A DNA stretch of 64,000 nucleotides from Ideonella_A intermedia_A (GTDB lineage Bacteria; Pseudomonadota; Gammaproteobacteria; Burkholderiales; Burkholderiaceae_C): NCBI GenBank assembly GCA_943370175.1, contig CALRPU020000023.1, positions 1-64,000 on the forward strand. Direction: 5' to 3'. Shown here one piece after another: positions 6,407-17,591 of the stretch. The position numbers and the translations under genes were made by a program. The notes under the pieces were generated by a model, which worked only from the letters and a program-made list of their open reading frames with translations, did not search any database and was not told the DNA's origin. Position 1 is the stretch's first letter. Each line of letters starts with the position of its first letter.

Positions 6407-9400
6407 ACGTGTTGTTTGCGTCTCAGTGCCAGCTCAAGGCGATCATGCGGACCGTCAGAGTTCTCGACGCCTATGCCTGGCGGAAGGGTGATCGACTTTG
6501 GATGGCGTCGATGACCCAGGAGGGCTTGGACACCGTGCGTTCCGAGCTCCGTCGTGTCGCCACGCGCCAGACGGCTGTCGCGTGTTACGTCATGCGGGGC
6601 CTGCAGGGTCCCCGACTGGCGTGGACCGTTGGATCGAAGTCGGCGTTTGGTCCCAATGGCGAGGTGCCTGTGGGGTCCACCACGGTGCGCAGGCGAGACC
6701 TCGAACGATCAAGGCCTGCGCTCAGCCCTGGCCTGCGCTTGGCCTGTCTGCTTGCAACAGGCAGCGGGCTGTCCCATGACCTCGGCAAGTTCGGATTCAT
6801 GTTCCAGAACAAGCTGCGCGGGCAGGGCCCGATGAGAGACGCCGTTCGGCATGATTGGCTGTCGTTCTACTTGCTTCTCAACAAGGAAGCGCTCCAATCC
6901 GAGGACGGCTGGCACCGAGCCTGGGCCAATGCCAAGCCCAATCTGCCCAAGCTCGACGAGGTGATCAGGTCACGCAGGGACTTCAGCGAGGGCTTGCGCA
7001 GCGCTCAAGCAGCACTCGAATACCTGGTGTTCACGCACCATCGCATGCCGCGCGATCCTGGCGGGAAGGTCCGAGCACATACGCTGTCTGAGGAAACCTA
7101 CCTTGATGAATCGCAGACTGTGCCGGGCATGCAAGCCAAGGGCTGCCCATCACCTGAGACACTCTCCCTTCGCAGAACGACCATCTCGCGCATCAACGCC
7201 CTGGTGGACTCCTTGGATGGCAGGAGAGAAGATCCTGTTTTCTGGCGGGCTGTGGCCAGCTTGGCCCGCATGGGGCTGATCCTTGCTGACCACAGTGTGT
7301 CGTCGGTGAACCTGACGGACCATCCTGAACATGGACCTTCACTGGATCGGACGCCCGGCGCGTTGTTCGCGAACACGGCCGTCAATGCGGCTGGCCAGAA
7401 TGTCTTGAATCAGCAGCTCGATTGGCATCTGATCAATGTTGGCGTCGAGGCGCCGCGCATGCTCACGCGCATGCTCCAGTTTCGTCCTCCAGGCCTCAGT
7501 GACCAGACCCTCGAGAAGCTGCGCGAGCCTGCCGTTGGCCGATTCCAGTGGCAGAGCGTGAGCGCCGGTGCCCTGCGAAACGCCCAGGCCGAGGAGCGAC
7601 TGGCCACGCTGGTGCTGAACATCGCGGGCACGGGTTGCGGCAAGACCCGCATGAATGTGCTTGCCGTCGCATCACTTCGCGAGGGGGAGTCGGTGCGCAT
7701 CGCCACAGGCTTGAACCTGCGCACGCTGACCCTGCAAACCCGCGACGCCTATGCTAAGCAGCTGGGTATGAGCAAAGCAGAGCTCTCCTGCGTCATCGGG
7801 TGTTCTCTCGCTGTGAGGCTTCATGAAGCCCGCGATGCCAAAGCGGCCGTGCCGCTGGAAGACGAAGATGGAAACCCGATCGAAGAAGAGTTTCAGGCGG
7901 ATGGACACGCCGAGCCCGGCCCTGGCTGGCTGGACAAGTTCCTCTCGAACAATCGCAGCTTGAGCAGCGTGGTGATGTCACCGGTCGTGGTGTGCACGGC
8001 TGACTTCCTGGTCAAAGCTGGCGACCCGACGGAGAAGGCCAATCACGCGTTGACCAGCTTGCGCATGATGCACAGCGACCTGGTGCTCGACGAGATCGAC
8101 TCCTACGATCCCAAGGCTCTGGTGGCGGTCATGCGCTTGGTGACAACCGCGGCGATGTTCGGTCGCCACGTGGTGGCGTCCTCAGCCACCCTGTCCGTGC
8201 CGGTTGCCAAAGCGCTTCACGCGGCCTATGAGCTCGGCATCACGATGGGCGAGCGCGTCGGCCTGCTGGAGCATGGGCGCTGGCGGCAGGCCCTCATTGA
8301 CGACAAGACCGTGCCGCAATTGTCGGCGTCGACCGGATCGGAAGCTTTTGAGGTCTGGTTCCGCAATGGGTTGAATCAGGTTCTGGGGGGAATGGGCCAG
8401 CGCCGACTGCGCCCGGCTGAGTTGATTCGCGTCCGGATTGATGCAGAAACCACGCAAGAGCGCAGGAAGTCGATTCAGGTCGCAATCAACGACGCCGTGG
8501 CGCGCATGCACCAGCGTCATGCGTGGACGGTTCGTCACCGCGGGCGTGACCACAGTGTGAGCCTGGGGCTGGTGCGGATCGCCAACATCAAGAACGCGGT
8601 GCTGGTTGCCAAATGGTTGTCGGCGCACCAGCCAAGCGCCAGGGTATGTTGCTACCACTCGCAGATCAGCCGCATTCATCGCTATCTGATCGAGAAAAAC
8701 CTCGACGCCATGCTGTCGCGGCATCCCATTGCAGGTGGTGATCCTGGAGCCCGATTGCTCGCGAATGATGAAGTCCGCCTGGCGATCGAACGATCGCAGG
8801 ACGACGGTTCATCCGAAACAAAGTTCATCGTCGTTGCCACCCCAGTCGAGGAAATTGGCCGCGACCACGATTTCGATTGGGCCATCATCGAGCCGTCGTC
8901 GACCCAATCGGTGGTGCAAGCCTCAGGGCGCGTCAATCGGCATCGGTTGGTCGATGTGGATGAGCCCAACATCGGGGTTTTGCAGTTCAATTTTGCACAG
9001 GCGGATGCTGAATCAAAGCTTGTTTTCACGCGCCCCGGATTGGAATGTGAAATCAGTACCGGCAGGATTGAATCACCATCACACGAATCCCATGATCTTG
9101 AATCATTGATCAGCTGGCGTGCTCTGGAATTGCATGGTCAGATTGATGCGAGGCTTCGATATCTGACAGACGTTCACCCTTTTGCCTTGTATGATGACCG
9201 TGCGTCAGCTTATCAAATTGAAAAGCATTCAGCGCGGTTCATGAGATCGGACAAGGCACTTTGGATGGGCGCCACGACCTACGACGCAGTGCCCCTGCGA
9301 GAAAAATCAAACCCGCAGCCGGAAACTTGGACTAAAAATGCCGAAGGAGACCATCTGCTCGATGAGGCATCTCCATCCGTACGCAATCAAAGAGTATTGG

Positions 9401-9621
9401 TTAAAAGAGACAACCTCATCAGTCAGGAAGTTGTCACGCATGCAGTCATGCAAGCGGCCTGGCTGAGCTGGCGCGATGATTACCTTCGTGCTCAAGCCGA
9501 TATGCTGGAGCTCACGTCAGAGCAAGCCTTCCAGGTTCAGTTGCGCCCGGTGTCGGAGGAGGACACGAAGAGTGTCCTCATCGAGCACCCCTGCTTTGGC
9601 TACTACAAGAAAAAGAAGTAG
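6403..9621 (+). CDS. cas3: Cas2-Cas3 fusion nuclease-helicase, subtype I-F
   Basis: Acts both in adaptation (with Cas1) and as the target-degrading nuclease-helicase, 1072 aa. Residues 1-100 form the fused Cas2 domain that defines I-F. The HD nuclease follows, with HDLGK at 125-129 and a later HH in VFTHHRMP. The SF2 helicase shows Walker A GTGCGKT at 409-415, the box DEID at 563-566, motif III SSATL, and motif VI QASGRVNRHR at 839-848. A C-terminal domain completes the protein. ATG overlaps the WYL stop. GC falls visibly from about 9000 to 9500, in the region encoding the last 200 residues. Length is typical for the family. Confidence 0.96.
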   Translation: MNVLFASQCQLKAIMRTVRVLDAYAWRKGDRLWMASMTQEGLDTVRSELRRVATRQTAVACYVMRGLQGPRLAWTVGSKSAFGPNGEVPVGSTTVRRRDLERSRPALSPGLRLACLLATGSGLSHDLGKFGFMFQNKLRGQGPMRDAVRHDWLSFYLLLNKEALQSEDGWHRAWANAKPNLPKLDEVIRSRRDFSEGLRSAQAALEYLVFTHHRMPRDPGGKVRAHTLSEETYLDESQTVPGMQAKGCPSPETLSLRRTTISRINALVDSLDGRREDPVFWRAVASLARMGLILADHSVSSVNLTDHPEHGPSLDRTPGALFANTAVNAAGQNVLNQQLDWHLINVGVEAPRMLTRMLQFRPPGLSDQTLEKLREPAVGRFQWQSVSAGALRNAQAEERLATLVLNIAGTGCGKTRMNVLAVASLREGESVRIATGLNLRTLTLQTRDAYAKQLGMSKAELSCVIGCSLAVRLHEARDAKAAVPLEDEDGNPIEEEFQADGHAEPGPGWLDKFLSNNRSLSSVVMSPVVVCTADFLVKAGDPTEKANHALTSLRMMHSDLVLDEIDSYDPKALVAVMRLVTTAAMFGRHVVASSATLSVPVAKALHAAYELGITMGERVGLLEHGRWRQALIDDKTVPQLSASTGSEAFEVWFRNGLNQVLGGMGQRRLRPAELIRVRIDAETTQERRKSIQVAINDAVARMHQRHAWTVRHRGRDHSVSLGLVRIANIKNAVLVAKWLSAHQPSARVCCYHSQISRIHRYLIEKNLDAMLSRHPIAGGDPGARLLANDEVRLAIERSQDDGSSETKFIVVATPVEEIGRDHDFDWAIIEPSSTQSVVQASGRVNRHRLVDVDEPNIGVLQFNFAQADAESKLVFTRPGLECEISTGRIESPSHESHDLESLISWRALELHGQIDARLRYLTDVHPFALYDDRASAYQIEKHSARFMRSDKALWMGATTYDAVPLREKSNPQPETWTKNAEGDHLLDEASPSVRNQRVLVKRDNLISQEVVTHAVMQAAWLSWRDDYLRAQADMLELTSEQAFQVQLRPVSEEDTKSVLIEHPCFGYYKKKK

Positions 9622-10022
9622 TGCAGGCTGCAACCTGACTTGATTGGCTGCGAGGCTATTGCCCCTTCCCAAGATTGCGCTTCCTGTGGTCGATGCGACA
9701 AGTCAGGACGTCCTGATGCCCTGCCTCCAATCGATGACAGCCGTCCGCTCCGGATTCGAGCGTTGACTGCACATGAGGCAACTGTGGGGTCGATCTGATG
9801 CTGTTGCTTTGCCAATGCGGTGCGCATGACACGCGATGGTGGCAGCCACTCGTCGGAGAGGCGGTCCATCCGCCACCAGGTCATGCGGTCCTTTTGGCTT
9901 CGCCCCTGCAGCGAGCGCCGCCACAGGTCCAAAACATGGTTCCGGTACTCCCCGAGGGCCTGGGCATTGCCCCGGGCGCGCCGCACCGGCCGACGCGGTG
10001 CAGAGCCACGGCGGCGCCAACG
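9622..10022. other. Spacer region right of the CRISPR-Cas island
   Basis: There is no intact gene in this 400-bp stretch. It contains a minus-strand fragment of a group II intron maturase (9828-9971). The rest (9622-9827) shows no ORF, repeat or RNA that I can identify, and I see no recognisable group II domain V. It separates the low-GC cas island from the high-GC backbone that starts with aceA. Confidence 0.6.
9828..9971 (-). pseudogene. Group II intron reverse transcriptase/maturase, C-terminal remnant
   Basis: One minus-strand frame reads GNAQALGEYRNHVLDLWRRS, then LQGRSQKDRMTWWRMDRL, then SDEWLPPSRV. This is the maturase (X) domain tail of bacterial group II intron proteins, whose pattern is G-N-x-x-A-L-x-x-(F/Y)-R-x-x-V, then R-R-S-Q, then T-W-x-R-M-x-R-L, then W-L-P-P-x-R-(I/V). 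Nothing of the reverse-transcriptase domain is present, and the open frame upstream is an antisense shadow of aceA. The fragment ends short of the usual HPYP motif. It is therefore a decayed remnant and marks the right flank of the CRISPR-Cas island. Confidence 0.75.
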
Positions 10023-10057
10023 AAAAAGCCCCGCGCGGCAAAGGGCCGGGCGGGGCT
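10023..10057 (-). terminator. Rho-independent terminator of aceA
   Basis: On the minus strand AGCCCCGC and GCGCGGGGCT form a GC-rich hairpin around a short loop, followed directly by TTTTT. It starts 57 bases after the aceA stop codon. Confidence 0.8.
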
Positions 10058-10114
10058 GAAGGGTCAAATCCAGCAGGTGGGCGGTCTCGGCAGCGAGACC
10101 GCGCAGGCGAGGCC

Positions 10115-11413
<1,299 letters not shown>

Positions 11414-11486
11414 GGAGGCTCCTTCGGGGGTCAAGGGAATGTCGGGAAAACGATGAGCCAAGCGTACCGGAGCCCGTCGGTCTTGG

Positions 11487-11510
11487 GAAGACTTATGTCT
11501 TATAGAAGAC
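11487..11510. promoter_or_regulatory. Putative operator in the aceA promoter
   Basis: The top strand holds GAAGAC twice (11487-11492 and 11505-11510), and AAGAC-TTAT-GTCTT (11488-11501) is an inverted repeat. It lies 74-97 bp upstream of the aceA start. On the minus strand it overlaps a plausible -10 (TATAAG). A repressor of the glyoxylate shunt is a reasonable guess; no regulator gene is adjacent. Confidence 0.4.
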
Positions 11511-11617
11511 TAAAATTGTTCTCCATATAGATCAACGACTTACGGCCTTCATTCCAGGATACGAAAGCAAATTCTTCAAGATGGAAAATTCTGCTGCGCC
11601 GCAGCAATGTCGATTTT

Positions 11618-12355
11618 TCACGATGCGGAAAGGCTTTCCTGATGCGAAATGGCGGCCCCCAGCCAGCGCCCATACGCCACCGCCGCCATGCGCTGCTGGC
11701 GCGCGAGGCGCCGTGCGGCGTCGTGCCGCAGCGCCGCCGGTGACTGAACGTCGGCCGGGTGCGCAGCCTGCAGCGACGCGTACTCTGCGCTGGTGTCCGC
11801 GGCCCAGCGGCTCAGCTTGTCGGCGTCCAGTTCGATGTGGAATTGCATGGCCAGGTGCGGGCCCAGCGCAAAGGCCTGGTGCGCGCAGGCGGGCGAGCGT
11901 CCGAGGGCCACCGCGCCGGGCGGCAGGCTGAAGGCTTCGCTGTGCCAGTGAAACACCTCCGTGCCGTCGTTCACGCCGTCGCCAAACCAGGCCCGCGCCT
12001 CGGGAGCCCATTGCACGGCGTGCCAACCCACCTCGGGCCGCGCTGACGTGGCGACGCGGCCGCCAAGCGCCCGGGCCATCAATTGGCCGCCCAGGCAATG
12101 GCCGATCACCGGCACGCGGGTGGCAACGCAATCGACGATCAAGCGCTCGGCCTGGCGCAGCCCGGGCAAGGGGTCATTGGCGCTCATCGCGCCGCCGAGG
12201 ATGGCCAGCGCCGAGTGGCCGTCAATGCGCTCGGGAAAGTCCTGGCCCGCCTCGCTGCAGCGCAGCTGCCAGGGCACGCCCCGGGCGCTCAGCCAGTGGG
12301 TCAGGAAGGACGGGCCATCGTCGTTCAAGTGCTGAAGGATCAGGACGGGCTGCAT
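11618..12355 (-). CDS. Type 1 glutamine amidotransferase (GMP-synthase-like)
   Basis: Class-I glutamine amidotransferase fold protein of 245 aa. The catalytic triad is visible: Cys87 in the nucleophile elbow GHCLGGQ, then His173 and Glu175 in QFHIEL. The motif FHWHSE at about 135-140 is typical of the stand-alone GMP-synthase-like subgroup. The true substrate is unknown. Its location divergent from the agmatinase gene, at the edge of the putrescine island, suggests a role in polyamine or gamma-glutamyl amide metabolism, but this is inference. Its ATG lies 32 bp from the chosen agmatinase start. Confidence 0.8.
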   Translation of the reverse strand: MQPVLILQHLNDDGPSFLTHWLSARGVPWQLRCSEAGQDFPERIDGHSALAILGGAMSANDPLPGLRQAERLIVDCVATRVPVIGHCLGGQLMARALGGRVATSARPEVGWHAVQWAPEARAWFGDGVNDGTEVFHWHSEAFSLPPGAVALGRSPACAHQAFALGPHLAMQFHIELDADKLSRWAADTSAEYASLQAAHPADVQSPAALRHDAARRLARQQRMAAVAYGRWLGAAISHQESLSAS

Positions 12356-12387
12356 GGGTGGCGCATTCCAACGTGAAAATCGCGAGC

Positions 12388-13341
12388 ATGACCCAGTTCG
12401 CCTTCCTGTCTCAGTCCAGCTTCCTGAAATGCCCCGCGCTCGCCGCCGAGCACCGCTTCGCCATCGCCGGCCTGGCGTTCGACGGCGCCGTGACCAACCG
12501 GCCCGGCGCCCGCTTCGGCCCGCGCGCCGTGCGCGAGGCCAGCCACATGCTGTGCGACGGCACCCACCCGCATTTCGATGTCGACCTCGCCGGTTGGCTG
12601 GGCGACGCCGGCGACCTGCCGCTGCCCAACACCAGCCTGGGCGCGGTGCGCGAGGCCATCGAGCGGCAAGCCCCTGCCCTGCTGCGCCAGCACCATGTGG
12701 CCTGGCTCGGCGGCGACCATTCGGTGACGCTGAGCCTGCTGCGCGCCCACCGCGCCGTGCTCGGCCGGCCGTTGGCCGTGATCCACTTCGACGCCCACTG
12801 CGACACCTGGCAAGACCACTTCGGCGAGCCCAGCGGCCATGGCACCTGGGTGCACGAGGCCTTCCGCGACGGCTTGGTCGTGCCCGGATGCTTCACGCAG
12901 ATCGGCATCCGATCCGCCGGCGCCCGCGCCGACCGCGAGTACGTGCGCGACCGCGGTGGCCAGATCTTCACCGCCCGCGACCTGCGCGGCCTGGAATCCC
13001 CGGCGCAGCTGGCGCCGGTGTTGCAGGCGGTCCGCCAGCGCCTGGCCGACGCCGGCCACCCGCCGCTGTACCTGTCGCTGGACATCGACTGCCTCGACCC
13101 CGCCTTTGCCCCCGGCACCGGCACGCCCGAGCCCGGCGGCATGACGACCAACCAGGTGCTGACGCTGATCGAAGAATGGGCCGACCTGCCCTTCATCGGC
13201 ATGGACTGCGTGGAGGTGGCGCCCGCCTACGACCACGCCGAGCTGACCAGCAACGCCGCCGCCAACGTGGTGTGGACCTACCTGTGCGGGCAGCGGCGCC
13301 GGCTGCAGGGCCTCACACCGCCAGCGCCGTCGTCTTCTTGA
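12388..13341 (+). CDS. speB: Agmatinase-family ureohydrolase
   Basis: Manganese hydrolase that splits a guanidino compound (probably agmatine, or guanidinobutyrate) to urea and an amine such as putrescine; 317 aa. All ureohydrolase signatures are present: GGDHS (108-112), DAHCD (135-139), and SLDIDCLDPAFAPGTGTPEP with the second metal-ligand pair. ATG 12388 is preferred because it gives the usual N-terminus; a GTG at 12358 would extend it by ten residues. The position before the gamma-glutamylputrescine genes makes putrescine supply from agmatine the likely job. Its 3' end overlaps the convergent Lrp gene by 29 bp. Confidence 0.88.
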   Translation: MTQFAFLSQSSFLKCPALAAEHRFAIAGLAFDGAVTNRPGARFGPRAVREASHMLCDGTHPHFDVDLAGWLGDAGDLPLPNTSLGAVREAIERQAPALLRQHHVAWLGGDHSVTLSLLRAHRAVLGRPLAVIHFDAHCDTWQDHFGEPSGHGTWVHEAFRDGLVVPGCFTQIGIRSAGARADREYVRDRGGQIFTARDLRGLESPAQLAPVLQAVRQRLADAGHPPLYLSLDIDCLDPAFAPGTGTPEPGGMTTNQVLTLIEEWADLPFIGMDCVEVAPAYDHAELTSNAAANVVWTYLCGQRRRLQGLTPPAPSSS

Positions 13342-13792
13342 CGGTGCGCAGCACCAGCATCGAGTTGGACCGCACGACGCCCGGCAAGCGCTCCAGCAGC
13401 TCGGTGTGGAAGCGCTCCAGGTCGGCCGCGTCGCGGTAGGTGAAGCGGATCAGGTAGTCGTTGGTGCCGGCCACGTAGTAGCAATCCAGGATTTCCGGCG
13501 CGTCCTTCACCGCCTGTTCAAAAGCGGCCATCGCGGCCTGGGTCAGCTTTTCCAGGTTGACGATGGTGTAGCTGGTGCCGGGCTGCCCGACCGCCTTCGG
13601 ATTGACCAGCGCCACATACTGCGCAATCACCCCGCTGTCTTCCAGCGCCTTGACCCGCCGCAGGCAGGCCGACGGCGACAGGTGCACGCGTTCGGCGAGG
13701 TCGACGTTGGACAGCTTGCCGTCGGCCTGCAGCACCTGCAGGATGGCGCGGTCGATGGCATCCAATGTCGCAACGGGGCGGGTCGGTGGCAT
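13313..13792 (-). CDS. Lrp/AsnC-family transcriptional regulator
   Basis: Feast/famine regulator of 159 aa. An N-terminal helix-turn-helix (LDAIDRAILQVLQADGKLS, then VDLAERVHLSPSACLRRVKA) is followed by a ligand-binding RAM domain with the characteristic GTNDYLIRF segment. ATG 13792 is preferred over 13864 because the family normally starts 5-10 residues before the first helix. It is divergent from the omega-aminotransferase (127 bp apart) and convergent with the agmatinase gene. It is therefore the best candidate local regulator of the polyamine catabolic genes. Confidence 0.92.
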   Translation of the reverse strand: MPPTRPVATLDAIDRAILQVLQADGKLSNVDLAERVHLSPSACLRRVKALEDSGVIAQYVALVNPKAVGQPGTSYTIVNLEKLTQAAMAAFEQAVKDAPEILDCYYVAGTNDYLIRFTYRDAADLERFHTELLERLPGVVRSNSMLVLRTVKKTTALAV

Positions 13793-13919
13793 TTTGTGCG
13801 GTCGGGATTCAGCGTTTTCGCATGATATTGCGCCAAGCCGGGTTCGCGCGGGCCCAATGCGCAAGCAAATTTCGTGGCCGGCGCACTAGACTGCAAAGAT
13901 CCATCGACCGGAGGCTGCC

Positions 13920-15311
<1,392 letters not shown>

Positions 15312-15345
15312 CCCGACCACGCGCCCAGGACCACGCCCCCGGCCC

Positions 15346-16680
15346 ATGAGCTTTCTGCGCACCGACAAGGCGCTGAGCGAACATTCCTATTACGCGGCCA
15401 CCGTGCCGCGGCACCCGCACTTTCCGGCGCTGACCGAGCCGGTGGACGCCGACGTGGCCGTGGTGGGCGGCGGCTTGGCCGGGCTGTCGGCGGCCATCGA
15501 GCTGGCCGATCGCGGGCACCGCGTGGTGTTGCTGGAGGCGCAACAGGTCGGCTGGGGCGCGTCCGGCCGCAACGGTGGCCAGGCCTTGGCCGGGCTCGCC
15601 TGCGAGCACAGCGTCATCGAAAGCCAGCTTGGCCTGGCCGAAGCCCGCCGCGTGTGGGACATGACGATGGAGGCGCTGGCGCTGATCGCCGAGCGGCGCG
15701 AGCGCTTCCAGATCGACTGCGACTGGCGCCCCGGCTACCTGAGCCTGGCCGTCAACGCCCGCAAGGCCGCCGAGCTGCAAGCCTGGCAGGCGCGCATGGC
15801 CGAGGTGTACGGCTACGCCACCCGCTGGATCCCGCCCGCCGAGCTGGGCGACTGGATCGCCAGCCCGCGTTTCCACAGCGGGTTGCACGACGCGGTGTCC
15901 GGCCACCTGCACCCGCTGAAGTACAGCCTGGGGCTGGCCCGCGCTGCGGCCACGCTGGGCGTGCGCGTGTTCGAGCATTCGGCGGTGACCCGCATCGACC
16001 CGGGACCCACCACGCAGGTGCACACCGCCACCGGCGCCGTGCGGGCCAACCATGTGCTGCTGGCCGGCAACGTCTACCTGCAGGGCATCGCGCCGGCGCT
16101 CGAGTCGCGGATCATGCCGGTGGGCACCTACATCGCGGCGTCGCGGGCGATGGACCCGGCCCTGGCCCGGTCGCTGGTGCCGTCCGGGTCGGCGGTGTGT
16201 GACACCAACTTCGTGCTGGACTATTTCCGTCCGACCGTGGATGACCGCATGCTCTACGGCGGCCGCGTGAGCTACAGCACCGCCACACCGATGAACCTCG
16301 CCGCCAGCATGCAGCGGCGCATGGCGCGCAGTTTTCCGCAGCTGCGCGACGTGCCGGTGGATTACGCCTGGGGCGGCTTTGTCGACATCTCGATGAACCG
16401 GGCGCCCGACTTCGGCCGCGTGTCCAGCCTCGTTCACCATGGCCGGGGTGGCGCGGCGGCGGCTTGGCGTCAGGTGTATTACTTGCAAGGCTTCTCGGGC
16501 CATGGCTTGGCGCTGACCGGGCTGGCCGGCAAACTGGTGGCCGAGGCCATCGACGGCGACGCACGTCGCTTCGACACCTTCGCGCGCCTGCGCCACCGGC
16601 CCTTTCCTGGCGGTCGCCTGCTGCGCACACCGGCCCTGGTGGCCGGCATGGCCTACTACCGGCTGAAGGACATGTTGTGA
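15346..16680 (+). CDS. puuB: Gamma-glutamylputrescine oxidase-like FAD enzyme
   Basis: FAD-dependent amine oxidase of the DAO family, 444 aa. It should oxidise gamma-glutamylputrescine to gamma-glutamyl-aminobutyraldehyde. The dinucleotide motif VAVVGGGLAGLSAAIELADR lies at about 37-56, followed by GASGRNGGQALAG, the FAD-contact segment of PuuB/OrdL proteins. The C-terminal GFSGHGLALTGLAG motif closes the FAD site. Its stop overlaps the next gene's GTG, which fits an operon with puuD and puuA. The exact substrate is inferred from the neighbours. Confidence 0.88.
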   Translation: MSFLRTDKALSEHSYYAATVPRHPHFPALTEPVDADVAVVGGGLAGLSAAIELADRGHRVVLLEAQQVGWGASGRNGGQALAGLACEHSVIESQLGLAEARRVWDMTMEALALIAERRERFQIDCDWRPGYLSLAVNARKAAELQAWQARMAEVYGYATRWIPPAELGDWIASPRFHSGLHDAVSGHLHPLKYSLGLARAAATLGVRVFEHSAVTRIDPGPTTQVHTATGAVRANHVLLAGNVYLQGIAPALESRIMPVGTYIAASRAMDPALARSLVPSGSAVCDTNFVLDYFRPTVDDRMLYGGRVSYSTATPMNLAASMQRRMARSFPQLRDVPVDYAWGGFVDISMNRAPDFGRVSSLVHHGRGGAAAAWRQVYYLQGFSGHGLALTGLAGKLVAEAIDGDARRFDTFARLRHRPFPGGRLLRTPALVAGMAYYRLKDML

Positions 16681-17537
16681 ACCATCCCCACCCGCCGCTT
16701 GCCTTGACCCCAACCGATGCCCTCGCGCCCGGCAACGAGGCCCCGGGCCGCCACCCGCCGGTGGTGCTGGTGCCCGCGTGCAACCGCCTGCTGGGCGAGC
16801 ACCCGTTTCACGTGGCCGGCAAAAAGTACATCGACGCGGTGCGCCTGGCCGGCGCACTGCCGCTGGTGGTGCCCGGCGCGCGCCCCGATGAACTGGCGGC
16901 CTACCTTGCCTTGGCCGACGGCGTGTTCCTCACCGGCTCGCCGTCGAACGTGCACCCCAGCCATTTCGGCGAGGACGTGCTCGACCCGAGCCTGCCCCTC
17001 GACCCGGCCCGCGACGCCACCACCCTGCCCCTGATCCGCCAATGCCTGGCGTTGGGCCTGCCGCTGTTCGCGGTGTGCCGCGGCCTGCAGGAAACCAACG
17101 TGGCGCTGGGCGGCAGCCTGCACCAGGCCGTGCAAGCCGTGCCCGGACGGGACGACCACCGGGGCGCTCAAGGCCGCGCCGGCGCCACGGCGGCCGAGAT
17201 GTACGCCCCTGCCCACCCCGTGGACGTGGTGCCCGGTGGCGTGCTCGAGGCCGTGCTGGGCACCGGCCCATTCACCGTCAACTCGGTGCACGGCCAGGGC
17301 ATCCACCGGCTGGCCGACGGCCTGCGCGTCGAGGCGATCGCACCGGACGGCCAGATCGAGGCCTTCTCCGTCGACACCGCCAGCGCCTTCAACCTGTGCG
17401 TGCAATGGCACCCGGAATGGCAAGCCGCCGACAACCCGGTGTCGATGAAGCTGCTGCGCGCCTTCGGTGCCGCTTGTGCCGCCCGCCAGCGCGAACGCCT
17501 GCGCCGCCGCGCGCCCGAGGTGGTTCCCGACCGATAG
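16677..17537 (+). CDS. puuD: Gamma-glutamyl-gamma-aminobutyrate hydrolase
   Basis: Class-I glutamine amidotransferase-like peptidase (C26), 286 aa, that releases GABA and glutamate from gamma-glutamyl-GABA. The nucleophile Cys134 sits in FAVCRGLQETNVALGGSLHQ, and the His-Glu pair is in VQWHPEW. LTGSPSNVHPSHFGE (85-99) is typical of PuuD. The start is GTG 16677, which overlaps the puuB stop (GTGA); longer in-frame extensions run into puuB. It completes the last hydrolytic step of the glutamylated putrescine route. Confidence 0.92.
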   Translation: MNHPHPPLALTPTDALAPGNEAPGRHPPVVLVPACNRLLGEHPFHVAGKKYIDAVRLAGALPLVVPGARPDELAAYLALADGVFLTGSPSNVHPSHFGEDVLDPSLPLDPARDATTLPLIRQCLALGLPLFAVCRGLQETNVALGGSLHQAVQAVPGRDDHRGAQGRAGATAAEMYAPAHPVDVVPGGVLEAVLGTGPFTVNSVHGQGIHRLADGLRVEAIAPDGQIEAFSVDTASAFNLCVQWHPEWQAADNPVSMKLLRAFGAACAARQRERLRRRAPEVVPDR

Positions 17538-17591
17538 CGCCCGCCGCCGGCACCGCCCGGCCGTCCGCGCCATCAACCTCAGGAACCCCCC

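Noticed and set aside
8165..8177. Another repeat-like palindrome (GCCACGTGGTGGC) in cas3
   Set aside because: It lies inside the helicase coding region, is on the opposite coding strand context, and lacks the loop and flanks of the CRISPR repeat. Chance in GC-rich coding DNA.
624..9621. CRISPR-associated transposon (I-F3) or the I-F2 variant
   Set aside because: Cas1, a full Cas2-3, separate Cas8f and Cas5f and Cas6f are all present, and there is no TniQ, TnsA, TnsB or TnsC nearby.
12356..12387. Divergent promoter pair between the amidotransferase and agmatinase genes
   Set aside because: The 32-bp gap is too short to hold two promoters; any promoter must lie inside one of the coding regions, and I cannot place it.
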